Shown here: in pieces, positions 1 through 8,737 of the stretch
Layout of the letters: each line of letters begins with the position of its first letter
Position numbering within the stretch: position 1 is the first letter of the stretch
Assembly: GCF_007830185.1 (NCBI RefSeq)
Contig: NZ_VLKZ01000008.1
Coordinates: forward strand, 62,001 to 126,000
From: Halalkalibacter nanhaiisediminis
GTDB lineage: Bacteria; Bacillota; Bacilli; Bacillales; Bacillaceae_D
Direction of reading: 5' to 3'
DNA length: 64,000 bases
Notes under the pieces: model-generated
The model's database searches: none
What the model was told of the DNA's origin: nothing
What the model saw: the letters and a program-made list of their open reading frames with translations, nothing else
Program-made: the position numbers and the translations under genes

Positions 1-1587
1 AATATTTTGATGATTTGTACCGAGAAGCTTCCCGTCCCTCCAGTAAGAGGGGGGGCGATCCAAACCTATATTGAAGGAGTCTCCTCTTTTTTAAGTAAAC
101 ACCATGATGTCACCATACTCGGAACACCAGATCCATCCTTACCTGATGATGAGACGGTAAATAATATCCGTTATGTGCGTACTCCAGGCGGGCTCGTCGA
201 AACCTATATGGAAGGCGTCACACAATTTCTTCAATCCCATACATTCGATGTTATTCACATTTTTAATCGACCACGACTCGTTCTTCCTGTTAGACAATAT
301 GCTTCTGATGCTCGCCTTATTTTAAGCATGCATAATGATATGTTTATTCCACAAAAGATTAAGCCAGAGGAAGCTGAGGCAGCGATTAACGAGCTTGATA
401 AAATTATTACAATCAGTGATTATGTCGGCCGGACAATAGCTGAGTCATTTCCAAACGCCGCTTCAAAATTAAAAACGATTTACTCCGGCGTAGATTTAGA
501 TCGATTTGTACCACCGAATTCAAAAGAAGCAGAAAAAATGCGTGAAGCTATTCATCAAGAGTATGATTTATCTTATAAAAAAGTAATTTTATTCGCAGGC
601 AGACTCTCTGCCAATAAAGGGGCAGATATCCTTGTTCAAGCCATTGGTGAGGTTGCAAAAAAACATCCAGATGTCGCACTAGTTCTCGTCGGCAGTAAAT
701 GGTTCAGTGTCGATGACGTCAGCGATTATGTTGCTTACGTACGCGCACTTGCCTCTCGCTTGCCCGTACCTGTAATTAATACAGGATTTGTATCACCTGA
801 TGAAATTCAAAAATGGTTTGCTGCTGCCGACATTTTTGTGTGCCCATCTCAATGGCAGGAACCACTGGCCCGTGTACACTATGAAGCAATGGCTTCAGGA
901 CTACCAATTGTCACAACACAAAGAGGCGGTAATCCTGAAGTGATCATTCCAAACGAAAATGGCTTAATTGTCGAAACACCTGAAGATCCTTTAGCCTTTG
1001 CAAAACACCTATCAACACTTCTATCTAATCCCCAGCTCGGTAAAAAAATGGGTCAATACGGGAGAAAGCTTGCAGAAGAAAAGTTTACGTGGAACCGAGT
1101 CGCCAAAGATATTTTAGACGTGTGGAATGAAATTGAAGAGAAAATGAAAAATAATGTTCCGTTTGGCGCTGAGTCCAAAGATGAAGAATTAATCCTTAAA
1201 GAAGTAGAAAAAACAGAGCTCCAAGCTATGTTAGAAGAAGAATTAGAACAGAAAGAGGCTATTTCAATGGAAGAATCACAAGAGGAGAATAAAAAGATTA
1301 AAAAGAGAGAAAAACTTAAGTCTCAGCTGTTAAATGAACTATCAAATGATGACTTTTTACTCGAGGTATTATTAGAGACTGTCAAACAAAGAATGACCGA
1401 AAACACTAATGATGAAATTCAACAAATCATCCAAAAGTTAATTGCCGAACAGTTAAGTACTCAAGAACCTAAGAAAAAAGAAACACCACCTACTCGAAAA
1501 ATCGTCTATTCAACCAATGATATTTCCACAGCTAAGTTGTTTACGAATAGAAATAACAAGCGAAGACAAAAAAGAAAAAGCAACTAA
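1..1587 (+). CDS. CotSA-like GT4 family glycosyltransferase (5' end outside window)
   Basis: The protein resembles the Bacillus spore-coat glycosyltransferase CotSA over about 385 residues. The N-terminal text TEKLPVP..RGGAIQ..., the SGVDL segment and the donor-site stretch EPLARVHYEAMASGLP carry the GT4 E-x7-E pattern. The frame is open to the first base of the window (codons N-I-L-M-I-C-T-E-K), so the true start lies just upstream and the TTG at 7 is not the start. After about residue 385 comes a Glu/Lys-rich tail of about 140 residues that looks like coiled coil and ends in a very basic segment. CotSA itself lacks such a tail as far as I recall. The gene probably transfers a sugar to a coat or surface component. 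It is followed by a bidirectional terminator. Sugar donor and acceptor cannot be told from sequence. Confidence 0.85.
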   Translation, partial: NILMICTEKLPVPPVRGGAIQTYIEGVSSFLSKHHDVTILGTPDPSLPDDETVNNIRYVRTPGGLVETYMEGVTQFLQSHTFDVIHIFNRPRLVLPVRQYASDARLILSMHNDMFIPQKIKPEEAEAAINELDKIITISDYVGRTIAESFPNAASKLKTIYSGVDLDRFVPPNSKEAEKMREAIHQEYDLSYKKVILFAGRLSANKGADILVQAIGEVAKKHPDVALVLVGSKWFSVDDVSDYVAYVRALASRLPVPVINTGFVSPDEIQKWFAAADIFVCPSQWQEPLARVHYEAMASGLPIVTTQRGGNPEVIIPNENGLIVETPEDPLAFAKHLSTLLSNPQLGKKMGQYGRKLAEEKFTWNRVAKDILDVWNEIEEKMKNNVPFGAESKDEELILKEVEKTELQAMLEEELEQKEAISMEESQEENKKIKKREKLKSQLLNELSNDDFLLEVLLETVKQRMTENTNDEIQQIIQKLIAEQLSTQEPKKKETPPTRKIVYSTNDISTAKLFTNRNNKRRQKRKSN

Positions 1588-1622
1588 ACTATTTATTATA
1601 ATGATATATAATCACGAACAAT

Positions 1623-1663
1623 CAAAAAATCAGCCTATCCAATGTGAATAGGCTGATTTTTTG
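1623..1663. terminator. bidirectional rho-independent terminator
   Basis: Arms ATCAGCCTAT / ATAGGCTGAT are flanked by A6 on the left and T6 on the right, between two convergent genes. It can end transcription in both directions. Confidence 0.85.
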
Positions 1664-1681
1664 ATGTGCAAATGAAACCAA

Positions 1682-2629
1682 TTATGATTGATAAAGCTCC
1701 TCAATATAATCAATTTCGTTCTTCAATCCTGCTTCAAGATTAAAAGCTGGTTGATACTTCAACAAGTTTTCAGCTTTGGAGATATCTGCCCATGTATGCT
1801 TCGGTTCACCGATTGCTTGATCGATAAATGTTAACTTTGCTCTTTGTCTTAAGATCTGCTCAAGTAATGCAATGACATCCAAAACAGAAGCTCGCTGTTT
1901 TCCACCTATATTAATCGTTTCACCAACAACACCTTCTGCATTCATGACAGCGGCAGTGGCGGCGACACAATCGTCAATATAAGTAAAATCACGTGTTTGT
2001 GCCCCGTCTCCGTAAATGGTAACAGGCATTCCTTGTTGCATAGCATGAATAAAACGATGAAAGGCCATATCACTACGCTGTCTTGGCCCATACACCGTAA
2101 AATAACGTAAGATGACGATTGGCACTCGAAAACTTTTATGATACACGCGGCATAAATATTCACCTGTTAATTTTGTAATACCATATGGAGACAACGGCTC
2201 AGGTACCAGCTCTTCTGAGACTTTCCCTCTTTTTTCCCCATAAACAGAAGAGGTTGAAGCATATATGAATTTCTTTAAAGACACATGCCTGCAAGCCTCT
2301 AGCAGACGTTGCGTCGCTAAAATATTAAAAGCAACATAGTTTTGAAAGTCTTCACCCCAACTAGAGCGCACGCCTGGCATACCTGCTAAATGGTATACAT
2401 ACTCAATTCCCTCAAGCGTTTTTTCCCATTCAACCTCTAACAGATTTTCTCGCAAAAATGTAAAACGCTGATGTTTTAGAAGGTTGTCGAGATTTTGAAA
2501 TGTGAATTTTTTCGGAGTCGGACCAACGAAAGCATCAATTCCGACGACCTCTACATTCGCATCCTCTAGTAATCGTTCACAAAGATTTGAACCGATAAAA
2601 CCAGCAGCACCTGTCACAAGTATTTTCAT
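1682..2629 (-). CDS. NAD-dependent nucleotide-sugar epimerase (UDP-glucose/UDP-glucuronate 4-epimerase type)
   Basis: A 315-residue extended SDR. The Rossmann motif TGAAGFIG is at the N-terminus, the catalytic Ser/Thr region is TSSVYG, and the YxxxK motif is SPYGITK near residue 150. The family interconverts UDP-sugars by 4-epimerisation or removes water or CO2 from them. It overlaps the upstream UDP-glucose dehydrogenase by 4 bp (ATGA), so the pair is translationally coupled. That pairing makes UDP-glucuronate to UDP-galacturonate epimerisation the best guess, but UDP-glucose 4-epimerase is possible. Length is normal for the family. Confidence 0.8.
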   Translation of the reverse strand: MKILVTGAAGFIGSNLCERLLEDANVEVVGIDAFVGPTPKKFTFQNLDNLLKHQRFTFLRENLLEVEWEKTLEGIEYVYHLAGMPGVRSSWGEDFQNYVAFNILATQRLLEACRHVSLKKFIYASTSSVYGEKRGKVSEELVPEPLSPYGITKLTGEYLCRVYHKSFRVPIVILRYFTVYGPRQRSDMAFHRFIHAMQQGMPVTIYGDGAQTRDFTYIDDCVAATAAVMNAEGVVGETINIGGKQRASVLDVIALLEQILRQRAKLTFIDQAIGEPKHTWADISKAENLLKYQPAFNLEAGLKNEIDYIEELYQS

Positions 2630-3906
2630 GGTCTTGCCACCCCAACATATGTTAATCCATTGTTTTTAATTCGACTTGGTTCGATGCAATTTCGACAATC
2701 AATCACAATCTTACCTTTCATTTTCTCCTTAATAAATGACCAGTCAGCTTCTTTAAATTGATTCCAGTCTGTGGCAATAATTATGCCATCCGTTTGATCA
2801 ATAGAATCATATAAAGATTGATAGAATGTTACATGTGGCATTGCAACCGTTACAACAGGGTCATATACATGAAGATGACACCCCTCCCTCGCTAGTTGTT
2901 CTATCAGTTTCATTGCTTGAGAATGCCTGATATCATCTGTATTAGGTTTAAAAGCTGCTCCCCAAACAGTCAGCTTCTTATTTGTTAAGTCTGGAAATTC
3001 CTTTCTTATCTTTTTCATGTACTGCTCAATTTGAGTTTCATTCACTTCGCGTGTTGCTTGCAACAAATGCGGAGTAATTTCCTTTTCCTTCGCTAAAAAT
3101 TCAAGGGCACAAAGATCCTTAGGAAAACATGATCCCCCGTAACCAAGACCCGCTTGTAAAAAATAAGGTCCAACTCGTGGATCCATTCCTAATCCTAAAG
3201 CCACTTCTGTAATATCGACATGATACGCTTCACTAATCCGAGCAATTTCATTAATAAACGAAATTTTCATTGCTAAAAAAGCATTAGATGCATACTTGAT
3301 CATTTCCGCGCCTGTTAGACTCGTTATAATCGATGGTGCCTCAATATCTTGGTACAATTTCTGCATCTGTTCAATTGGCCTTAGCGATTTTACTCCAATC
3401 ACAATTTTATCAGGGTATTGCATGTCATGAACGGCAGAGCCTTCGCGAAGAAATTCTGGATTTGAAACAACATCGAAAAGATCTGGAGAGACACCACGTT
3501 CCATTAGCTCTTTATGAATACGCTCGTTTGTCCCCAAAGGAACAGTACTTTTTATGACGATGATTTTGTAGGATTGAATAAGGGGAACTAGCTCATCGAC
3601 TACTTTATTTAGAAATGAAAGGTTCGGGCTGCCGTCAGTAGATGCAGGCGTTCCGACCGTGACAAAGATAATCGAACTTTCTTCTATAGCTTTTGATAAA
3701 TCTGTCGTAAAAGCCAACCTTTCTTTTCTTTGATTTTCTACCACCATTTCTTCTAATCCCGGCTCAAATATCGGTATTTTACTACGTTTAAGCATTTCTA
3801 CTTTTTCACTTTCTTTTTCAACACAATACACATTGTGTCCAAAGTTAGCTAACACGGCCGATGTGGTCAAGCCGACATAACCAGCTCCAATCACACATAT
3901 ATCCAT
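2626..3906 (-). CDS. ugd: UDP-glucose 6-dehydrogenase
   Basis: Oxidises UDP-glucose to UDP-glucuronate with two NAD+. The protein shows the N-terminal NAD motif GAGYVGLTT, the conserved NPEFLREG segment and the active-site cysteine in GYGGSCFPKD near residue 260. The C-terminal UDP-binding domain includes KPNTDDIR. I chose the ATG at 3906 (426 residues) because AGAGGAG lies at the right distance before it and the family starts directly with the Rossmann strand. A longer reading to 3936 adds ten residues with no ribosome site. It is the first gene of a two-gene unit with the epimerase and is divergent from a GalU-type gene that would supply UDP-glucose. The products feed acidic polysaccharide or teichuronate-like polymer synthesis. 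Confidence 0.93.
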   Translation of the reverse strand: MDICVIGAGYVGLTTSAVLANFGHNVYCVEKESEKVEMLKRSKIPIFEPGLEEMVVENQRKERLAFTTDLSKAIEESSIIFVTVGTPASTDGSPNLSFLNKVVDELVPLIQSYKIIVIKSTVPLGTNERIHKELMERGVSPDLFDVVSNPEFLREGSAVHDMQYPDKIVIGVKSLRPIEQMQKLYQDIEAPSIITSLTGAEMIKYASNAFLAMKISFINEIARISEAYHVDITEVALGLGMDPRVGPYFLQAGLGYGGSCFPKDLCALEFLAKEKEITPHLLQATREVNETQIEQYMKKIRKEFPDLTNKKLTVWGAAFKPNTDDIRHSQAMKLIEQLAREGCHLHVYDPVVTVAMPHVTFYQSLYDSIDQTDGIIIATDWNQFKEADWSFIKEKMKGKIVIDCRNCIEPSRIKNNGLTYVGVARP

Positions 3907-4127
3907 ACCTACTACTCCTCTCTTACTTGCCTTCAAGCCACATGCATAACTGATGCTCTACTATCGTATTTTTAAAAGAATGAAAGCGTGATAAAAGTTT
4001 AGAAAATTTAACGACCTTACTGTTACATCGATGAAATAGTTCAACGTTTTTCTTAGGACAAATTCCTACAAGTTGTTTCAATGAATAAGGTAGAACAAGG
4101 AAGAAAAGATCGTCAGGGGGATAAGGT

Positions 4128-4943
4128 ATGAACATAAAAAAAGCGGTTATTCCAGCAGCAGGATATGGTACTAGAAACCTCCCCATCACTAAAGTTATTC
4201 CAAAAGAAATGTTCCCGATTAAAGGAAAACCAGCCATTCATTATGTTGTTGAGGAAGCCATTGCTTCAGGAATCGAAGAAATATTAATTATCGTTTCAAG
4301 AAACAAAAACACGATCGTCGATTATTTTGATCGCTCATTAGAATTAGAAGGTTTTTTGAAGGAAAAAAAGAAACATCATCTTTTAAAAAAGTTAAAACTT
4401 CCATCTGTACACATCCAATTTGTTCGCCAGCCATATGCAAACGGACTAGGTGGTGCGCTTCTAACAGCAGAGCCCTTTATAAACGGCGAACCATTTGCCG
4501 TTCTTCTTCCAGATGATGTATTTATTGAAAAAGAGCACGGACTCAAGCAGCTGATGAGTCACTATCAAAAATACCAAGCGAGCGCAATTGGCGTTAAGCA
4601 TGTAAAAAAAGAGTTACTGAAACATTATGGAGTGATTAAAGAAAGTAAATTGAAAGAGGATTTGTTTAAAGTGATAGATATCGTTGAAAAACCACAGACA
4701 GCCCCGCCCTCACAATTAGCCGTGATCGGGCGTTATGTGTTGCATCCTGATATATTCTCTATCCTGAAAAAAGTTGAGCTTGATCATAATGGAGAGCTCC
4801 AGCTAACAGATGCCTTAAAGCTGATGCTACAGCACAGAAGTTGTTATGCCCATAAATTCAGCGGAAAACGCTATGATATCGGTACAGAAAAAGGATATAT
4901 CAAGTTGGTAAAAAGAATGAATAAGTTAGACAAAGATTATTAA
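4128..4943 (+). CDS. UTP--glucose-1-phosphate uridylyltransferase family protein (divergent GalU paralogue)
   Basis: A 271-residue sugar-nucleotidyltransferase. The nucleotide-binding loop reads PAAGYGTRNLPITKVIPKEM, where the usual GalU text is GLGTRFLPATKAMPKEM, so it is a divergent member comparable to the extra Bacillus paralogues YngB/YtdA. The segments VRQPYANGLGGALL and LLPDD are intact, as is the C-terminal KRYDIGTEKGYI. It probably makes UDP-glucose (or a related UDP-sugar) for the divergent dehydrogenase and epimerase genes. AGGGGG precedes the ATG. Since housekeeping GtaB is usually elsewhere, this copy may be dedicated to one polymer. Confidence 0.82.
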   Translation: MNIKKAVIPAAGYGTRNLPITKVIPKEMFPIKGKPAIHYVVEEAIASGIEEILIIVSRNKNTIVDYFDRSLELEGFLKEKKKHHLLKKLKLPSVHIQFVRQPYANGLGGALLTAEPFINGEPFAVLLPDDVFIEKEHGLKQLMSHYQKYQASAIGVKHVKKELLKHYGVIKESKLKEDLFKVIDIVEKPQTAPPSQLAVIGRYVLHPDIFSILKKVELDHNGELQLTDALKLMLQHRSCYAHKFSGKRYDIGTEKGYIKLVKRMNKLDKDY

Positions 4944-5013
4944 TACTTTGAGGAAGAAGGCCACTTATTACGTAATGGTTTTCATTGATTTGCAGTAAAC
5001 CTTTTTAAAATCA

Positions 5014-5037
5014 GAAAAAGACCACCATAAGTGGCCC
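5014..5037 (-). terminator. terminator of the small gene at 5045-5224
   Basis: On the minus strand GGCCAC-TTATG-GTGGTC (one G-U pair) is followed by TTTTT, 8 bases after the stop of the small gene. Confidence 0.65.
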
Positions 5038-5044
5038 TTGCTTC

Positions 5045-5224
5045 TCAAGAATTGTTTAGTGCTTGCGAGATTTCTTTGGCAGCGAAATGCTCGTTTGCCT
5101 CTTCAAGTACCATATGTTCATCGATTGAATCACCCGCATGCCGATCAACAGTCCAAGATCTATTCTCGTTCTCTTCATTCGTCTGTTGATGTACGCCTTC
5201 AGTCTTTTTTTCGGTATCTTTCAT
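5045..5224 (-). CDS. small acidic hypothetical protein, 59 residues
   Basis: The frame runs from an ATG at 5224 to TGA at 5045-5047. It is preceded by GAGGTGATAGGTC, a strong Shine-Dalgarno sequence, and followed by its own terminator, so I believe it is translated. The protein begins MKDTEKKTEG and ends ISQALNNS. It is hydrophilic, rich in Glu, Asn and Asp, with no Cys, no membrane segment and no signal peptide. The middle (AGDSIDEHMVLEEANEHFAAKE) would form an amphipathic helix. I do not recognise the family. It lies just downstream of a methyltransferase-flank region and may be a small sporulation or stress protein typical of bacilli, but that is a guess. Confidence 0.6.
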   Translation of the reverse strand: MKDTEKKTEGVHQQTNEENENRSWTVDRHAGDSIDEHMVLEEANEHFAAKEISQALNNS

Positions 5225-5265
5225 GACCTATCACCTCTAACATATGATTTGCAATTAGAGAGGAT

Positions 5266-6039
5266 TCATTCACCCTTTTCACCCATGATCATGCATTGAT
5301 CAACGGATACATTCATAATTTTACCGTTTGATTCTTTGACCTGATAATACGTTTTACATTTTTGCTTAGCTTGGTAGATATAATCATTCACTTTGTTGAT
5401 TTGCTCCTGATTTTCTGTTGTTCTTTCTACCCAAACAGGAAAATCATATTCTTTTTTGTCTACTTGAAACCGTTCAACGCATACGTTATTCACTTTTAAA
5501 AGCTCGAACCACTCCTCTAAAGCCAAACAACGAACATGACTATCATCTCGTAACTTTTCAAAGGTATTCATAAACGTTGCTAACTCAGAGTCATCAGGAA
5601 CAACATTATCAATTAACAGAAACTTCCCTTTAGGTTTTAACACCCTTGCGACTTCTTCAATAAATTTACTTGGATGTGGAAAATGGTGAGGAGCAATTCT
5701 ACATGTAACAAGATCAAAAGATTGATCTAAAAATGGTAGAGACTCAGCATCAGCAATCATATAAATCAGATTGTTAAAATCGTTTAAATGATTTTTAGTA
5801 TTGGCAAGCATTTCTTTCGTTAAATCCGTCACAAAAACCGTTTGCACGAGAGGAGCTAGCTTTTTTACAACATGTCCTCCACCAGTAGCGACATCTAAGA
5901 CTACAGAGGATGATTTCGGTTCTACCCACTCAATTAGTGTATCTAGATCATGACTAGTCGCATGAGATACACTTTCCACATATTTTTGCGCATTTTTACC
6001 GAATTGCTTTTTCACTTTATCCTTTGCCTGCTCTTGCAT
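5266..6039 (-). CDS. class I SAM-dependent methyltransferase (UbiE/MenG-like, YxbB type)
   Basis: A 257-residue methyltransferase. Motif I is VLDVATGGGHVV near residue 48, motif II is the acidic VTDLT, and the post-motif region contains DAESLPFLDQSFDLV and RIAPHHFPHPSKFIEEVARVLKPKG, which is typical of Methyltransf_11 proteins. It transfers a methyl group from S-adenosylmethionine to an unknown small molecule. AAGGAAGTGAT precedes the ATG. It stands alone between two small intergenic gaps, so context does not reveal the substrate. It is not the menaquinone enzyme by context, as no men genes are nearby. Confidence 0.8.
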   Translation of the reverse strand: MQEQAKDKVKKQFGKNAQKYVESVSHATSHDLDTLIEWVEPKSSSVVLDVATGGGHVVKKLAPLVQTVFVTDLTKEMLANTKNHLNDFNNLIYMIADAESLPFLDQSFDLVTCRIAPHHFPHPSKFIEEVARVLKPKGKFLLIDNVVPDDSELATFMNTFEKLRDDSHVRCLALEEWFELLKVNNVCVERFQVDKKEYDFPVWVERTTENQEQINKVNDYIYQAKQKCKTYYQVKESNGKIMNVSVDQCMIMGEKGE

Positions 6040-6143
6040 ATCATCACTTCCTTCACGATATATATCGAAAATAGCCTACTATTCAATACATATGTAAGAA
6101 AGATCAATCGCTTGTATCACAAATTTAAGAATCTTAGTGATTT

Positions 6144-7241
6144 TTATTCTAAATCTTCATTTAGCATTACCTTTATAAGCTTATCATCCCTTTCCATCGG
6201 CGTTCCTCTGTCATCTGTGTTATTTGTAATGAAATAAAGCTCATCTTCAATGATTTTCACGTCTCGAATTCTGCCATAACCATCTAAAACTTTTTCAATC
6301 TCATCTAACTGGACATCATAACGATAAACTCCTGCACCTCTTAGGGCTGCTACATAAAGACTATAATCGTAAGCTGCCATTCCTGAAGGTGCCATTGTAT
6401 CAGAGCCTGAATGAAAAACAGACACTTCTTTTCCATTTCCTGTCTCATCACCAATGATCGTTGGCCAACCATAGTTGTTCCCTGGCTCAATCTGATTTAT
6501 TTCATCATGACCTCTTGGACCATGTTCTGAGCTATACATCGTACCATCTTCTAACCACGTCAGACCTTGAGGATTTCGATGACCATACGAGAACACATAT
6601 GAATCTGACATCGGGTTGTCCTCTGGTATAGAGCCATCTAGCCCCATACGCAAAATAACACCTGCCATTTGCTCGGGCTCCTGAGCTAATTCCTCGATAC
6701 CAGCATCACCTGTTGTCGCATAAAGATAGCCATCAGGACCAATTGAAAGTCTCCCACCATTATGTGTTCTTCCACCAGGAATACCACTTAGTAATTCTTC
6801 TCGTTCCGTCCACTTTCCATCTGCATGCTCAATTCTGACAATTCGATTTAATATTTCATTATTTTCAAGATACGTATGATAAACGTATGCTATTTTGTTT
6901 TGCTCGAAATTCGGATCAAGAACTAAACCCATTAATCCACCTTCACCCTCAGCATGAATAGGATGCTCCAGCTGAACTTCATGTCTCGATGCTTCTCCAT
7001 CTATAATCGTCACAATTGTTCCCGCACGTTCAGTAAGGTAGAAGGTTCCATCCAATTCTTCAATTGACCAAGGCACCTCAAGCTGATCAGCGACAACCGC
7101 TTCTAATTCATCGCTCGCTTCGGTTGCTTCGTTTATTTCAATAGGCACGTAAGTTATTTCACCTTCTGCTTGTTGATCATCATTACTCGTTGAACAAGCT
7201 GCTAATAAAAGAATAAGTCCAGCTGTTAAAACATATTTCAA
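6144..7241 (-). CDS. PQQ-dependent aldose sugar dehydrogenase-like lipoprotein (GSDH beta-propeller)
   Basis: The N-terminus is a lipoprotein signal ending in the lipobox LLAAC. The mature part is a beta-propeller of the soluble glucose dehydrogenase / sorbosone dehydrogenase family, with PWSIEEL, GLMGLVLDPNF, GGRTHNGGRLSIGPDGYLY, GHRNPQGLTW and EHGPRGHDEIN. In the family these surround PQQ and the catalytic His. It should act on the outer face of the membrane and oxidise an aldose. I place the start at the TTG at 7241, because GGAGGTG ends 6 bases upstream; the apparent ATG at 7256 overlaps that ribosome site. Bacilli generally do not make PQQ, so cofactor supply and true activity are uncertain. 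Confidence 0.82.
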   Translation of the reverse strand: MKYVLTAGLILLLAACSTSNDDQQAEGEITYVPIEINEATEASDELEAVVADQLEVPWSIEELDGTFYLTERAGTIVTIIDGEASRHEVQLEHPIHAEGEGGLMGLVLDPNFEQNKIAYVYHTYLENNEILNRIVRIEHADGKWTEREELLSGIPGGRTHNGGRLSIGPDGYLYATTGDAGIEELAQEPEQMAGVILRMGLDGSIPEDNPMSDSYVFSYGHRNPQGLTWLEDGTMYSSEHGPRGHDEINQIEPGNNYGWPTIIGDETGNGKEVSVFHSGSDTMAPSGMAAYDYSLYVAALRGAGVYRYDVQLDEIEKVLDGYGRIRDVKIIEDELYFITNNTDDRGTPMERDDKLIKVMLNEDLE

Positions 7242-7322
7242 GAGAAACACCTCCATTCCATATATTCACGTTTTATGTAAACGTCAAACGTTACTTTTCT
7301 ACTATTTTTCATTTTTTATCAT

Positions 7323-7354
7323 AAAAAAATCCTCCCGATATAAAACGAGAGGAT
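7323..7354 (-). terminator. terminator of the thiY-like gene
   Basis: Minus strand arms ATCCTCTCG / CGGGAGGAT (one G-U) run straight into T7, 20 bases after the stop of the gene at 7376. Confidence 0.85.
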
Positions 7355-7375
7355 CACAAATCAATGAATCATCTA

Positions 7376-8401
7376 TTATTCAACGATATTCACAAAGATA
7401 TCAGATAAAGCTGGTTCTTTTTCAATTAAACCAAATTCAAGCATCCAATCTATTGTTTCCTGCCAATTTTCCTCGTCTTGACTACCAAATCCTACTTCAG
7501 ACTCCATTTTCGGGAGCAGAATTTCAAGACTTTCTTGCTCTACTTCTTCGATAAGTGGGAAGTTCGCTTCATCTTGGTTATTTAATAAAATAGCAAGAGC
7601 CTCATCTGGCTGTTCGACCATAAATTGATAACCCTTTGTTGCTGCACGCCAAAATGCTTTAATTTCTTCCTCTTGCTCTTCCCACGTTTGATCATTTGTG
7701 ACAAGAACTAGCTCATAAAAGCTCGGAACTCCGTACTCAACTGGATCAAAATAGCGCGTTTCGTGACCATTATGTCTTAACATCGGTACTTCGTGATTAA
7801 TATATGCACCAATGACAGCATCAACCTGCTCACTAACAATCGATGAACCTAGCTCAAATCCAACATCAATCATTTGCACTTCGTCAGGGTTACCACCATC
7901 ATTTGTCACAATCGTCTTAACAATCGCTTCATTTAATGGAATGCCTGGATAGCCGAGTTGTTTTCCTTCAAGGTCACTAGGTGTTTGAATCTCACTATCT
8001 TCTAAGAAAACAGTGTGATTAAGCGGCGAACGGACAATAGCTGCTACTGATTTTACAGGTACCTCATTTGCACGTGCAGTGACAACATCTGGTTGATAAG
8101 AGATACCAAGAGTGATTTGTCCTGCTGCAGCTAGGTTAATTGGATCAGTAGGGTTAGCTGGAAACTGAATATTAACGTTAAGGCCTTCCTCTTCAAAAAA
8201 GCCTTTTTCCTCAGCTACATATAAATAACTATGTACGGCATTTGGATACCAATCGAGCATAATATCAATTTCTGCAAGCTCCGTTTCTTCTTCTAAAGCT
8301 GCGGGCACCTCTTCTTCTACACTTTGTTCCTCTGTCCCCCCACAAGCAGCAAGAGCGACTACACTGAGTGAAAACAGACTTGATAGTAACCACTTTTTCA
8401 T
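7376..8401 (-). CDS. ThiY-like ABC transporter substrate-binding lipoprotein for a thiamine pyrimidine precursor
   Basis: An NMT1/THI5-family binding protein of 341 residues with a lipoprotein signal (lipobox ALAAC). The family text IDIMLDWYPNAVHSYLYVAEEKGFF and NPTDPINLAAAGQITLGISYQPDV is typical of ThiY, which binds N-formyl-4-amino-5-aminomethyl-2-methylpyrimidine or HMP outside the cell. The ATG at 8401 is chosen because GGGGGA precedes it; a longer reading from 8443 adds a Lys/Ile run lying in the leader. A TPP riboswitch and a terminator precede the gene, which directly supports a thiamine role. The permease and ATPase (ThiX, ThiZ) are not adjacent, so it must share a transporter encoded elsewhere. 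Confidence 0.88.
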   Translation of the reverse strand: MKKWLLSSLFSLSVVALAACGGTEEQSVEEEVPAALEEETELAEIDIMLDWYPNAVHSYLYVAEEKGFFEEEGLNVNIQFPANPTDPINLAAAGQITLGISYQPDVVTARANEVPVKSVAAIVRSPLNHTVFLEDSEIQTPSDLEGKQLGYPGIPLNEAIVKTIVTNDGGNPDEVQMIDVGFELGSSIVSEQVDAVIGAYINHEVPMLRHNGHETRYFDPVEYGVPSFYELVLVTNDQTWEEQEEEIKAFWRAATKGYQFMVEQPDEALAILLNNQDEANFPLIEEVEQESLEILLPKMESEVGFGSQDEENWQETIDWMLEFGLIEKEPALSDIFVNIVE

Positions 8402-8442
8402 TTTTTCTTTTCCCCCATTTTTTATTTTTATTTTTATTAACA

Positions 8443-8475
8443 TAAAAAACCACTTCCAATTAAACAGAAGTGGTT
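8443..8475 (-). terminator. riboswitch expression-platform terminator
   Basis: Minus strand AACCACTTC / GAAGTGGTT stem followed by T6, placed between the TPP aptamer and the thiY-like gene. It would form when TPP is bound and stop transcription. Confidence 0.85.
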
Positions 8476-8517
8476 CAAGTCAATCATCTTGGTCGTACTT
8501 GATCGATTATATCTCCA

Positions 8518-8605
8518 CACTTCTTCCCTACGCTAGTTCGAACTAGATCAGGTTATAAGGGTTAAGACGTTCATCTCTCTCAGCTACAAAAGCACCCCTA
8601 GCAGT
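8518..8605 (-). promoter_or_regulatory. TPP riboswitch (THI element)
   Basis: Read on the minus strand, the segment shows the conserved blocks GGGGTGC, GCTGAGA, ACCCTT, ACCTGATCTAGTT and AACTAGCGTAGGGA in the right order. These are the hallmarks of the thiamine-pyrophosphate aptamer. It lies about 115 bases upstream of the ThiY-like gene with a terminator between, so TPP should switch the gene off by premature termination. Confidence 0.96.
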
Positions 8606-8696
8606 GGTTCGTATTCAATTCGTCATACCTAATTACTAGTTTTATCATAGTCTAGCATGTAGATCAACCATTAACAGCAATAGTAAATAAATAAAG

Positions 8697-8731
8697 ACAA
8701 AGAGCCATTTCCATAAAAGAAAAATGGCTCT
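8697..8731 (-). terminator. terminator of the mtl operon
   Basis: AGAGCCATTT / AAATGGCTCT stem just after the mtlD stop, followed on the minus strand by TTGTCTTTATTT. Confidence 0.75.
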
Positions 8732-8737
8732 CCCCTT

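Noticed and set aside
7-12. TTG/ATG at 7-12 as start of the glycosyltransferase
   Set aside because: The frame is open to base 1 and the family text (xILMICTEKLPVP) needs one or more residues before it, so the start is off the window.
3907-4127. Divergent promoters between ugd and the GalU paralogue
   Set aside because: They must exist, but no -35/-10 pair with acceptable spacing stood out on either strand.
5038-5226. Plus-strand frame of 62 codons
   Set aside because: It is the shadow of the minus-strand gene at 5045-5224, which has a proper ribosome site and terminator; the plus frame has neither.
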